This document shows positions 53,094 to 60,616 of a stretch of DNA of 64,000 bases, in pieces (positions within the stretch are counted from its first letter, which is position 1; each line of letters begins with the position of its first letter). The notes under the pieces are model-generated. The model had not been told where the DNA came from, ran no database searches, and saw only the letters and a program-made list of their open reading frames with translations. This DNA comes from Akkermansiaceae bacterium UBA956. GTDB lineage: Bacteria; Verrucomicrobiota; Verrucomicrobiia; Verrucomicrobiales; Akkermansiaceae. The position numbers and the translations under genes were made by a program. The stretch spans positions 200,754-264,753 of the forward strand of contig DBCO01000010.1 of assembly GCA_002293145.1 (NCBI GenBank). The letters run 5' to 3'.

Positions 53094-54875
53094 ATGAAGA
53101 AGTTGCTAGGATGGTTTACGGTCTTGCTTTGCTGCGTAGCGCATGCGGAATCGCGCATTCTGTGGCAGTGTCTTCATGATTATCATACGATCGAAGAGCC
53201 CCAAGACGCGGGGCGACAAGACCGCAGGCGAGTCAATCCTTTCCTTTCCTACACCAACATCGGCACAGACTTTGGATTTGTGGGGCCAGCCGAAAAAAAA
53301 ATTGGTTGGCAGAGTGGTCAGATTGGCGTGACATTGGGAAATCACCCTGATGAATGGGCGGGGATGTGGCACTCGATGTCGCGCCTCGCGCGCATGCCCG
53401 AGTATGTGATCAATTGCTCTGCTTTTTATCCAGCTCCCATTCAGGCTGCATTTCAGCCGAAGATGACAGGCATCCGCGTGCGCTTGCGTGGCACGGGGAA
53501 GTGGAAGATTGAATTGGTCTGCGCGAGAAATCAAGTTTTGTGGAGCGAGACGCGCGAGATTATGCAGCCGACCTTTCAGGATGAAATTTTCGAACTGCCA
53601 TACGCCGAGTTGCAAGCAGTGAAGATGTGCAACTGGATCGCAGAACCTGGCGCGGACATTGATGTGGATCGGATCGATTTCAGAATTGTCACGCCAGACG
53701 TTACGCCAGAGACGTGGTTTTTTCTGGCATCGTATGCGAAGGCGCTGATCTGTTGGTCGCCCAGCACAGGCTTGGTGCGGGATCGTGCGCACATAGATGA
53801 CGCAAACTTTGATTCGGTATCGGCCACGGGGCTGTTTTGTCTTGCTACGGCTGCGGCCGCTGATGAGGGCATCGTGACCAAAGATTTCGCGCTCGCGATA
53901 GTGCGCAAGGCTCATGAGGTGATGAGGCCATTGCGCGGACCGTATCAACTGCTACCACATTTTGTGCGCCGCAATGAAGCTGGAGTCTTAGCGCGCCACC
54001 AAGGCACGGAGTTTTCCACCATTGATACGAGTTTGTTTTACCTGAGTCTGATCATTGCTGCGGAGATGTTAGGCGATGATGTATTGGGCCAGAGCCTGAT
54101 GCGTGATGTGAAGGAGATTCCCGTTCGCGCACTGATCGATGATGAGGGCTTCTTATCTCATGGGGTGATGGCTGACGAAAAAACCATCATTCCCTTTGTG
54201 TGGAAAGATTGGGGTGGTGAAAGCGCTCTCGCTTTGATCTTGATGAAAGTTTCCGCACCTGATCTGCTAGGAAAAATGTTGCCGACCGCTCGTCCTCATC
54301 AAGGCACGGGTTTCATTGCGGAAATTCAATCGTTGTTGTTTCCGCAATTTGATTCGATGCAGCCTGATGCAATCTCAGGCGCGAACTGGAATGAGGTGCG
54401 CAGGAAGTTATTGATCGATCAGAAAAACTATCTTCCCGATCATCATCCTGATCATCCCTTCAGCGCATTGCAGTTCTTCGGCTTCTCTGCCGGTGAGCAA
54501 TACCATGGCAAAGGCTATGCAGTAGGGGGGGTTGATCTTCCTGATCAGATGTTGTTGCATCCGCATTACATCTTGATGTCAGCTCCACTAGCAGATGATC
54601 CGCAAGCCTTCATCGCGCTGATGAAACGCCTAGAGCAACAGCAAGTATTCACGCCATTGGGTATGGTAGAAAACGTAGCACTGAAAGATCAGAGCACCTT
54701 GTCGATGATTGGTTCGCTCAATGCATGCTTTGAGGCGCTGGGTGCCTATCACTTTTTGATTCGTTGCACGAAAAAAGACAATGTGATCTACGATGCAGCT
54801 CGCGCGGTGCCTGAGTTGAATGTTGCGTTAGAAAAATTCTATCCAACATCGCCATCGTCATCGCCTATCAAATAA
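53094..54875 (+). CDS. secreted glycoamylase-like (GH144-like) protein
   Basis: An exported protein of 593 residues with a signal peptide (VLLCCVAHAESR). The N-terminal 200 residues are beta-rich and probably bind carbohydrate. The C-terminal part has the (alpha/alpha)6 pattern of the glycoamylase/GH144 family: CWSPSTGLVRDRAH, SVSATGLFCLATAAAADEGI and EFSTIDTSLFYLSLIIAAEM, close to the family's E-x-STIDTAL stretch. GH144 enzymes cleave beta-1,2-glucan. That fits an organism that makes OpgGH glucans, but substrate and catalytic residues are inferred. It follows the UbiA-like gene after 14 bases. Confidence 0.7.
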   Translation: MKKLLGWFTVLLCCVAHAESRILWQCLHDYHTIEEPQDAGRQDRRRVNPFLSYTNIGTDFGFVGPAEKKIGWQSGQIGVTLGNHPDEWAGMWHSMSRLARMPEYVINCSAFYPAPIQAAFQPKMTGIRVRLRGTGKWKIELVCARNQVLWSETREIMQPTFQDEIFELPYAELQAVKMCNWIAEPGADIDVDRIDFRIVTPDVTPETWFFLASYAKALICWSPSTGLVRDRAHIDDANFDSVSATGLFCLATAAAADEGIVTKDFALAIVRKAHEVMRPLRGPYQLLPHFVRRNEAGVLARHQGTEFSTIDTSLFYLSLIIAAEMLGDDVLGQSLMRDVKEIPVRALIDDEGFLSHGVMADEKTIIPFVWKDWGGESALALILMKVSAPDLLGKMLPTARPHQGTGFIAEIQSLLFPQFDSMQPDAISGANWNEVRRKLLIDQKNYLPDHHPDHPFSALQFFGFSAGEQYHGKGYAVGGVDLPDQMLLHPHYILMSAPLADDPQAFIALMKRLEQQQVFTPLGMVENVALKDQSTLSMIGSLNACFEALGAYHFLIRCTKKDNVIYDAARAVPELNVALEKFYPTSPSSSPIK

Positions 54876-54929
54876 ATTTCTGTTAGAAAAAATATTTTTC
54901 TCAATTCCTAGAATTCTAGTACTTTGATG

Positions 54930-54958
54930 TTGACATGATCGAGTAATTTGATTAATTG
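54930..54958 (+). promoter_or_regulatory. sigma70 promoter upstream of the histone-like gene
   Basis: TTGACA at 54930-54935, a 17-base spacer, and TAATTG at 54953-54958. The first twelve bases (TTGACATGATCG) are the same as in the promoter of the lipoprotein gene at 35733. It would give a leader of about 340 bases before the histone-like ATG. The open frame at 54948-55286 in this leader has no protein-like character; the rest of the 430-base gap holds only the inverted repeat described separately. Confidence 0.5.
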
Positions 54959-55151
54959 TGATTCATTGCTGGCACGCAATTTGATTATGCAACTGGTTCT
55001 GAGCCTGATAAATCAATCACTCTGCAAGTTTTTTGTTAGAAAAAACATTGCAGCTGCGACGCCGCGTGATTCGATTTTTTTCATGCTGAATGATTCGCCG
55101 CGTGCTGATGACAATCTTATCGAATCCCGTGCATGGGTTCATTCTTTTTAT

Positions 55152-55182
55152 TTTGATGCAACGTTCCTCACGTTGCGTCAAA
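55152..55182 (+). promoter_or_regulatory. 12-bp inverted repeat in the leader of the histone-like gene
   Basis: TTTGATGCAACG (55152-55163) and CGTTGCGTCAAA (55171-55182) pair over twelve positions with one U-G pair and a seven-base loop. It could be an operator, an attenuator or a leader hairpin for the gene that starts at 55306. Confidence 0.5.
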
Positions 55183-55305
55183 TGTTTGTTCCTTTCATGT
55201 CAGGCATCACTTACCGTGTTGCTCCTCTAGCATGGCAAAGCTTTCCACTGTCAATTGGTTGTCAGATGGAAAAACCAACAACATAAACCACAACACAATA
55301 CACAT

Positions 55306-55587
55306 ATGGCCGCAAAAAAAGCCGCAAAGAAAGCCGCAGTGAAAAAAGCTGCACCAGCCAAAAAAGCACCAGCCAAAAAAGCCGCTGCTAAGAAAGCTGC
55401 ACCAGTGAAGAAAGCTGTTGCCAAGAAGGCACCAGCGAAAAAAGCAGCACCTGCTAAGAAGGCAGCACCAGCGAAAAAAGCTGCACCTGCTAAGAAAGCT
55501 GCACCTGCTAAGAAAGCAGCACCAGCCAAAAAAGCAGCACCAGCGAAAAAAGCTGCACCTGCTAAGAAGACAGCTAAGAAAAACTAA
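55306..55587 (+). CDS. histone H1-like Lys/Ala/Pro-rich DNA-binding protein
   Basis: A 93-residue protein made almost only of Lys, Ala and Pro, with repeats such as KKAAPAKKAAPA (about eight APAKK units). This is the pattern of bacterial histone H1-like tails (chlamydial HctB, pseudomonad AlgP, verrucomicrobial homologues). There is no globular domain. The ATG at 55306 is directly at the start of the repeat. At DNA level the gene is a tandem array of 15- to 21-base units (gctgcacctgctaagaa and variants), so copy number may differ between strains. It should bind DNA non-specifically in the nucleoid. It is preceded by a long leader and followed by a structured RNA with a T run. Confidence 0.9.
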   Translation: MAAKKAAKKAAVKKAAPAKKAPAKKAAAKKAAPVKKAVAKKAPAKKAAPAKKAAPAKKAAPAKKAAPAKKAAPAKKAAPAKKAAPAKKTAKKN

Positions 55588-55668
55588 CACATGTGGTGAA
55601 TTTCTCTGCTGCTTGGTCTCAGCATCGGTGTATGTCGATCACGGATCACAGCAGGGAAATGCCACTTC

Positions 55669-55738
55669 ACAAGCGAGAGTCGCTCGAGGATGTTTTCTTG
55701 CCGAAGGCATACGCACTCAGGCGTCTCTCGCTTTTTTT
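55669..55738 (+). ncRNA. glycine-riboswitch-like aptamer with terminator T run
   Basis: AAGCGAGAG (55671-55679) pairs with CTCTCGCTT (55725-55733) and is followed by seven T residues (55732-55738). Inside, CGAGGA and TTCTTG (55685-55690, 55695-55700) form a hairpin with two wobble pairs. CCGAAG (55701-55706), a ten-base connector and TCAGG (55717-55721) follow. GAGAG, a hairpin, CCGAAG, about ten bases, TCAGG is the conserved order of a single glycine riboswitch aptamer. Unusually, no plus-strand gene follows: the T run overlaps the stop codon of the convergent gluQ gene. It may simply be the terminator of the histone-like gene; a covariance search would decide. Confidence 0.45.
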
Positions 55739-56594
55739 AAAGAATCGCTGCGAGATTGCGAAGTAAGAGTGGCCGCAGGCGTCCCATGATCTCGTCGGCA
55801 CTTACTCCCGCGGCGCGCATGCTACGCAACGATAGAGCATCGTGCCTTTTCGCCAGACGTTTGCCTTGATGATCGCAGACTAACTCGTGATGAAGATACA
55901 GTGGCCGCACTAAGCCTAACAAATGTTGCAGCAGGCAATGCACATGAGTGGATGACAAGAGATCTTCGCCACGCGTGACGTGGGTGACGTTCTGCACGGC
56001 ATCATCGATCACGACGGCAAGGTGATAGGCGACACCAATGTCCTTGCGTGCGAGGACCACATCACCAAGTAAGTTGGCATCGATGCGTGTGCTGCCATAT
56101 CGAAGATCATCAAAGCTGGCATCGCCGATCATAGCGGCGGCTTTGTGGGCATGGAGTCGCCACGCAAAGCCGGGGCGGATGAGCATATTTTTCTCGCGTT
56201 CGGCAGCACTGAGCTCTCGGCAGGTTCCTGGATAGAGTAATGCTTCGGTTTCGTCACCTTGTTGCGGCGCGGATGTCATTGCCTGAATTTCCTTGCGGGT
56301 ACAAAAGCAGGGATAGATGAGATCGATTTCTTGGAGCTGGTTGAGTGCTTCTTGGTAGGCTGCCATACGATCTAGCTGACGCCATGGGGTGCCCTGCCAC
56401 GTAATGCCTAACCAATGCAAGTCTTCTTCGATGGCACCATAGTATTCCTCGCGCACGCGACTTGTATCAATATCCTCCATGCGCAGCAGCATGTGGCCAC
56501 CAATGGCGCGCGCGGTCTCATGCGCTGCTGCTGCAGCTAATGCATGACCGAGGTGCAGATGGCCGGTGGGACTCGGCGCGAAGCGAGTGATCAT
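55737..56594 (-). CDS. gluQ: glutamyl-Q tRNA(Asp) synthetase
   Basis: A 285-residue paralogue of the glutamyl-tRNA synthetase catalytic domain. RFAPSPTGHLHLGHAL carries the HIGH-type motif, RMEDIDTSRVREEY follows, then the CFCTRKEI segment of the zinc region and RGEDLLSSTHVH. The KMSKS-type loop is KRLAKRHDA. There is no anticodon-binding domain, as is normal for GluQRS, which glutamylates queuosine in the anticodon of tRNA-Asp. queF, also for queuosine, lies 5 kb away. The mrp gene is 14 bases upstream on the same strand. The stop overlaps the T run of the riboswitch-like element. Confidence 0.94.
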   Translation of the reverse strand: MITRFAPSPTGHLHLGHALAAAAAHETARAIGGHMLLRMEDIDTSRVREEYYGAIEEDLHWLGITWQGTPWRQLDRMAAYQEALNQLQEIDLIYPCFCTRKEIQAMTSAPQQGDETEALLYPGTCRELSAAEREKNMLIRPGFAWRLHAHKAAAMIGDASFDDLRYGSTRIDANLLGDVVLARKDIGVAYHLAVVIDDAVQNVTHVTRGEDLLSSTHVHCLLQHLLGLVRPLYLHHELVCDHQGKRLAKRHDALSLRSMRAAGVSADEIMGRLRPLLLRNLAAIL

Positions 56595-56608
56595 AATCGG
56601 GGGATTTT

Positions 56609-57637
56609 CTAACCGATGAGCTTGCGTGCCGCGTCGTGGAATGCTGCGGAGGCCTTGCTGGTAGCGGGAGAAAGCAATGCGACGGGTGAGCCGCTGTCGC
56701 CGCCTTGGCTAATGGGAACTTGGATGGGGATTTGTGCGAGCAAGGGAACGCGAATGCGCTCGGCTTCACGCACGCCGCCATTTTCACCGAAGAGGTAGTA
56801 TTTTTGGCCAGCATCACACTCGAACCACGACATGTTTTCAATGAGACCGAGGATGGGCACATTTACCTTGGCAAACATGCTCACGGCCTTGCGAGCATCG
56901 ATCAGTGCGACTTCTTGTGGCGTGGTAACGATGACGGCACCGTGGAGAGATACCGTTTGCACGATGGTCAGCTGGATATCCCCGGTACCAGGCGGGAGAT
57001 CGAGGATCAAATAATCGAGTTCACCCCACGCGACTTGGCGCAAGAATTGCTGGGTGTAGCGGGTGGCTAGCGGACCACGGACGATGACGGGCGAGCGTTC
57101 TTCTAACAAAAGGCCCATCGACATGATAAGAATGCCGTTGGTCTCAATGGGGATGATTTCATCCCTTTCATTGGCCATGGGTTTTTCGTGACAACCAAAC
57201 ATCATCGCGATTGATGGTCCGTAGAGATCACAATCGCAGAGTCCGACTTTTGCTCCCGTAGCAGCGAGGGCTAGTGCGAGATTGGATGCGACTGTAGATT
57301 TGCCAACGCCGCCTTTGCCAGAAGCTACGGCGATGACTTTCTTGATACCAGGAATGGATGAACTGCCTGCTTGGGTGGCCGGAGTCTGAGTGCTGGGATC
57401 TTTGACATCGATTTCGACCTTTACTTGGATGAATCCAGGGAGCTGATCGAGTACCTCGTGACAGTTTTTGAAAATTTGTTGAGGGATTTCTGCCTCGCGG
57501 GTTTGGATCTCGATGCGGACGTGGAGAACTTTGTTCTCGATGGAGATATCCTTGACGAGGCCGAAGGAAACAATGTCGCGGGAAAAGCCGGGGTAACGAA
57601 CCGTGCGCAAGGCATCGCGGATGAGGTCAACTGTCAT
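56609..57637 (-). CDS. mrp: Mrp/ApbC-type iron-sulfur carrier ATPase
   Basis: A 342-residue P-loop protein of the Mrp/NBP35 class that carries iron-sulfur clusters to target proteins. An N-terminal MIP18/DUF59-like domain (residues 1-80) precedes the ATPase, with the deviant Walker A GKGGVGKST at residues 107-115 and CDCDLYGPSIAMMFG and LDLPPGTGDIQLT after it. The C-terminal CxxC that usually binds the shared cluster is not intact: the segment reads ENMSWFECDAGQKYYLFGEN with one cysteine. It is probably co-transcribed with gluQ. Confidence 0.93.
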   Translation of the reverse strand: MTVDLIRDALRTVRYPGFSRDIVSFGLVKDISIENKVLHVRIEIQTREAEIPQQIFKNCHEVLDQLPGFIQVKVEIDVKDPSTQTPATQAGSSSIPGIKKVIAVASGKGGVGKSTVASNLALALAATGAKVGLCDCDLYGPSIAMMFGCHEKPMANERDEIIPIETNGILIMSMGLLLEERSPVIVRGPLATRYTQQFLRQVAWGELDYLILDLPPGTGDIQLTIVQTVSLHGAVIVTTPQEVALIDARKAVSMFAKVNVPILGLIENMSWFECDAGQKYYLFGENGGVREAERIRVPLLAQIPIQVPISQGGDSGSPVALLSPATSKASAAFHDAARKLIG

Positions 57638-57718
57638 AAATTAAAGTGCTACCCCAATAAAGCCGCGATTGCCGTGTGTGGCAACGGGAATTTTTCCTGA
57701 TAGTTCTAGAAGAAATGA

Positions 57719-58285
57719 TTAAGGTTTTTCTTCAGCCTTCACCTCAGGTTTTTTTTCGCCTTTTGGAACGTAGATGAGGGTGACGCCGTTGATGCAATAG
57801 CGTTGGTCTTTGGGTGTGTCGAAGGCTTCACCGTAGAACAAGTGACCGAGGTGGCCCTTGCATTTGGTGCATACGACCTCGGTGCGGATCATGCCGTGGC
57901 TGAGATCTTGCTTGAGGGTGACATTTTTGTTGTTGCTAGCATCGTAGAACGATGGCCAACCGCAGTGTGAATCAAATTTATGATCGGAGGAGAACAATTC
58001 AGCACCGCAGCCAGCGCAGTAGTAGGTACCTTCTTTTTGTTCTTTGAATTGCTTGTAGGTGGCGGAGTTTGCGGGCTCGGTACCGGCTTGGCGCAGCACG
58101 CGGTATTGCTCGGGGGTGAGAACTTTTTTCCACTCCTCTTCGGTTTTTGTGACCTCCTCCTTGGGCGCTCCAGGTGCTTTTTCTAGTGTTTTCATAACTT
58201 CTTTTTTGCCTTGTTCTTGGGCGATGCCGGTTGCGACCAAAAGACCAATGGCTATGATGATGGTGCTTAACATGGTAACTTTCAT
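57719..58285 (-). CDS. msrB: exported peptide-methionine (R)-S-oxide reductase
   Basis: A 188-residue protein with an N-terminal hydrophobic signal or anchor (LSTIIIAIGLLVATGIA), so MsrB works outside the cytoplasm here. The domain has LTPEQYRVLRQAGTEPA, zinc cysteines in YYCAGCGAELF and VCTKCKGHLGHLF, FDSHCGWPSF, and the catalytic cysteine in RYCINGVTL. It repairs methionine R-sulfoxide in envelope proteins after oxidative damage. A Lys/Glu-rich tail follows the domain. mtnP lies just upstream on the same strand, which gives two sulfur-related genes together. Confidence 0.94.
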   Translation of the reverse strand: MKVTMLSTIIIAIGLLVATGIAQEQGKKEVMKTLEKAPGAPKEEVTKTEEEWKKVLTPEQYRVLRQAGTEPANSATYKQFKEQKEGTYYCAGCGAELFSSDHKFDSHCGWPSFYDASNNKNVTLKQDLSHGMIRTEVVCTKCKGHLGHLFYGEAFDTPKDQRYCINGVTLIYVPKGEKKPEVKAEEKP

Positions 58286-58315
58286 AAATGCAATATGGTG
58301 GGAATTGTGAAGAAA

Positions 58316-59182
58316 TCAAATGAGACGTTCAAGAATTTTGCCAAGATCGGCGATTTTTTGCGATGGCCATAGCATGCGAGGTGTCATGATGGCGCCATCG
58401 AGCGAGCGATGCTCGGGCCAATCGGGTATCAGAGGAATGGCGGGAACAGCTGTGGCTATGATGCTTTTCGCAGCACTGACGTTGGCGTGGAGGTGGCCCA
58501 TCACGGCCTCGGCACTAACGGGCTCTTCTTCTTTTTTCCAGCAATCATAATCAGTAATCATAGCGAGGGTAGCGAGAGCGATCTCGGCCTCGCGTGCGAG
58601 CTTTGCTTCGGGTAGATTGGTCATGCCGATAACATCGAATCCTAGTTGTCGATTCACTTCACTCTCGGCGCGAGTGGAAAAGGCGGGGCCATCCATGTTG
58701 ACATAGGTTCCGCCATCGTGAACGTGAAGTTGGTGTTGGCGTGCGGCATCGTGTAAGATGTGGCGAAGTCCGTAGCTAACAGGATCGGCGAAGCTGACAT
58801 GGCCGACGATGCCTCTACCGAAGAATGTGTGGTGTTCGCGGCGGCTAGTGCGGTCAAAAAATTGATCGGGCAAAACGACGTGGCGAGGGGCGTATTCCTC
58901 GCGCAAACTTCCGACGGCGGTCACGCAAATAAGATAGCGGACGCCGACACTGCGCAGTGCCCAGATGTTGGCGCGATGATTGATTTCTGTAGGTAGCAGG
59001 CGATGTCCGCGCCCATGGCGAGGCAGGAACCACACTGGGCGGCCTGACATTTCACCGCCGACGAGCGCGTCGCTAGGCATGCCGAATGGGGTCTCGATCA
59101 CGCATTCTTCGGTTTGCGTGAAGCCATCCATTTCATACAGACCACTGCCGCCTATGACGCCGATTGCTGCTGTGTCGCTCAT
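58316..59182 (-). CDS. mtnP: S-methyl-5'-thioadenosine phosphorylase
   Basis: A 288-residue nucleoside phosphorylase of the PNP/MTAP class 2 family from the ATG at 59182. Visible marks are IGVIGGSGLYEMDGF, FLPRHGRGHRLLPTEINHRAN, the phosphate and purine site VGSLREEYAPRH, and NMDGPAFSTRAES. It recycles methylthioadenosine from polyamine synthesis and feeds methionine salvage. The longer in-frame reading to 59392 adds sequence with no similarity and overlaps the neighbouring gene. msrB follows after about 30 bases. Confidence 0.94.
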   Translation of the reverse strand: MSDTAAIGVIGGSGLYEMDGFTQTEECVIETPFGMPSDALVGGEMSGRPVWFLPRHGRGHRLLPTEINHRANIWALRSVGVRYLICVTAVGSLREEYAPRHVVLPDQFFDRTSRREHHTFFGRGIVGHVSFADPVSYGLRHILHDAARQHQLHVHDGGTYVNMDGPAFSTRAESEVNRQLGFDVIGMTNLPEAKLAREAEIALATLAMITDYDCWKKEEEPVSAEAVMGHLHANVSAAKSIIATAVPAIPLIPDWPEHRSLDGAIMTPRMLWPSQKIADLGKILERLI

Positions 59183-59222
59183 GGAGTGGTTATGGCAAAA
59201 TGTAGCGGCTTTGGCAAGGCTG

Positions 59223-60614
59223 TCATTTTTTGTTAGATGAGCGACGCTTCCATTGGGCACTGAGAGAGAGGGGATTGGTGTCGTTTTCGGGACGAGGAAA
59301 TAGGATGAAGTCATCACCGAGGATCGGCATGTAGCGAGAATCGGAGACAAGTTCGAATTCCTCGGGGTTGATCCTTTCGGGCAAAAAGGCAACGAATGGT
59401 CGTCCGCCGCGCTGGGAGCCGTTGATGTCGATGGTGAGGTAGCTGCTTTCCTGGTTGAGAGGGGTAATTTCTAACAAAATGTTGTCGGCGCTTTGAGTGA
59501 GTTTTTGCGAAAACCACAAAGAATGTGGTTGTGCGGCCATGCTGGCTGACCAAGCGGGATCGCCGTAGAATGCGACCATATCACGATCGAAGAGTAGGCC
59601 TTTGCGATCCATCTCGCTGAGATTTTTTTGCGCTGCGAGGCGATGAATCAGGGCGTGTTGGTTGGCGACAAATGCTTCCACAAACGTGAAGCGTGTAGGT
59701 TGTTCATAGAAATAATCCAACAAGCCCCAGCCCATGTAGCCATACCATGTGGGTTCTAGATAGCCTGCCATTTGTCGCACTCCTGCGCTATGCATCCATG
59801 CGAGCGCCATGGCATCAGGGCCATCGATTTGTCCCATCAGGCAGTTGCCACAGGGGAGGTAGATTTTCGGTGTATCGCTGCGCACGGGGTGTTCTTTTTT
59901 GGTGAGTTCCAGTCCGTAAAGCACACCATCGCGACTGTGAAATGTGCCATTTTTGTAGCTATAGCCGGGTTGCCAATCGCGGGTAGTGGCATGGCCTGAG
60001 GTGACGATGAATTGGGTGCGCGGATCTGCAAATGCTTGAGCCAATGCAGCGATGCTATCATCGGCCCGCAAGGGGATTTCTTGATTATCACCACCGTCTA
60101 TTTTAAGACTATGTCGCCGCGCGGTAAGTTCATCGAAACATTCCACTTCTTTGCCGAAGCTTGTGGGAATTCGGGTGGCGGAAACGGTGCGCTCGATGAT
60201 GAGTGGCTTTTTCTCTTGCACGATGCGCATGGCGTCAGCTGCCGTACGTCCGGTAATCACTCCCCAGCGCACATCGAGATAAGGATCGGCATCGATTTGG
60301 CGCAGCATCGGTTGCAATTTTTGGAGCACCTTGCTGCCTACTTGTGAGGGTTGACCGACGATGGCCACAAAGCGTGGTTGTTGTTTTTGCAAGGCGGGAA
60401 GAGCTTCGTTGAGCGAGTTCTCGCACACTATCAACTGGGCCTGGTGCTTTACCTTAAGGGCATCGATGACTTCTTTCCATTCCTTAGTCGAAACCGTATT
60501 TTTCCAAGTGATGATGCTGTATTGCTTCTGTGCAGTTATTTCCTCTTGCGCAAAAGCAGTGGAAAGTAGCGCAGTTGTTAGCTGCAACAGGCGCGTAGCG
60601 ATGAGTATTTTCAT
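59223..60614 (-). CDS. secreted caspase/gingipain-like (clan CD) protein
   Basis: A 463-residue protein with a signal peptide (ATALLSTAFAQ region, cleavage near residue 22). The domain order is like gingipain-type clan CD cysteine peptidases: an open-sheet N-terminal half (IITWKNTVSTKEWKEVIDAL; FVAIVGQPSQVG), a His-Gly in FIVTSGHATTRDWQ, and a Cys in IYLPCGNCLMGQIDG followed by GVRQMAGYLEPTWYGYMGWG. The His-to-Cys spacing of about 50-60 residues fits. I have no closer family match. The RAYT element ends two bases before its ATG, so its promoter must lie in that element or the gene is read through from queF. Confidence 0.6.
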   Translation of the reverse strand: MKILIATRLLQLTTALLSTAFAQEEITAQKQYSIITWKNTVSTKEWKEVIDALKVKHQAQLIVCENSLNEALPALQKQQPRFVAIVGQPSQVGSKVLQKLQPMLRQIDADPYLDVRWGVITGRTAADAMRIVQEKKPLIIERTVSATRIPTSFGKEVECFDELTARRHSLKIDGGDNQEIPLRADDSIAALAQAFADPRTQFIVTSGHATTRDWQPGYSYKNGTFHSRDGVLYGLELTKKEHPVRSDTPKIYLPCGNCLMGQIDGPDAMALAWMHSAGVRQMAGYLEPTWYGYMGWGLLDYFYEQPTRFTFVEAFVANQHALIHRLAAQKNLSEMDRKGLLFDRDMVAFYGDPAWSASMAAQPHSLWFSQKLTQSADNILLEITPLNQESSYLTIDINGSQRGGRPFVAFLPERINPEEFELVSDSRYMPILGDDFILFPRPENDTNPLSLSAQWKRRSSNKK

Positions 60615-60616
60615 AA

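Noticed and set aside
54948..55286. 112-codon open frame before the histone-like gene
   Set aside because: No family resemblance, odd composition, and it covers the promoter leader and hairpin.
55320..55580. Tandem repeat array resembling a CRISPR
   Set aside because: Units of 15 to 21 bases with no unique spacers; it is the coding region of the histone-like protein.
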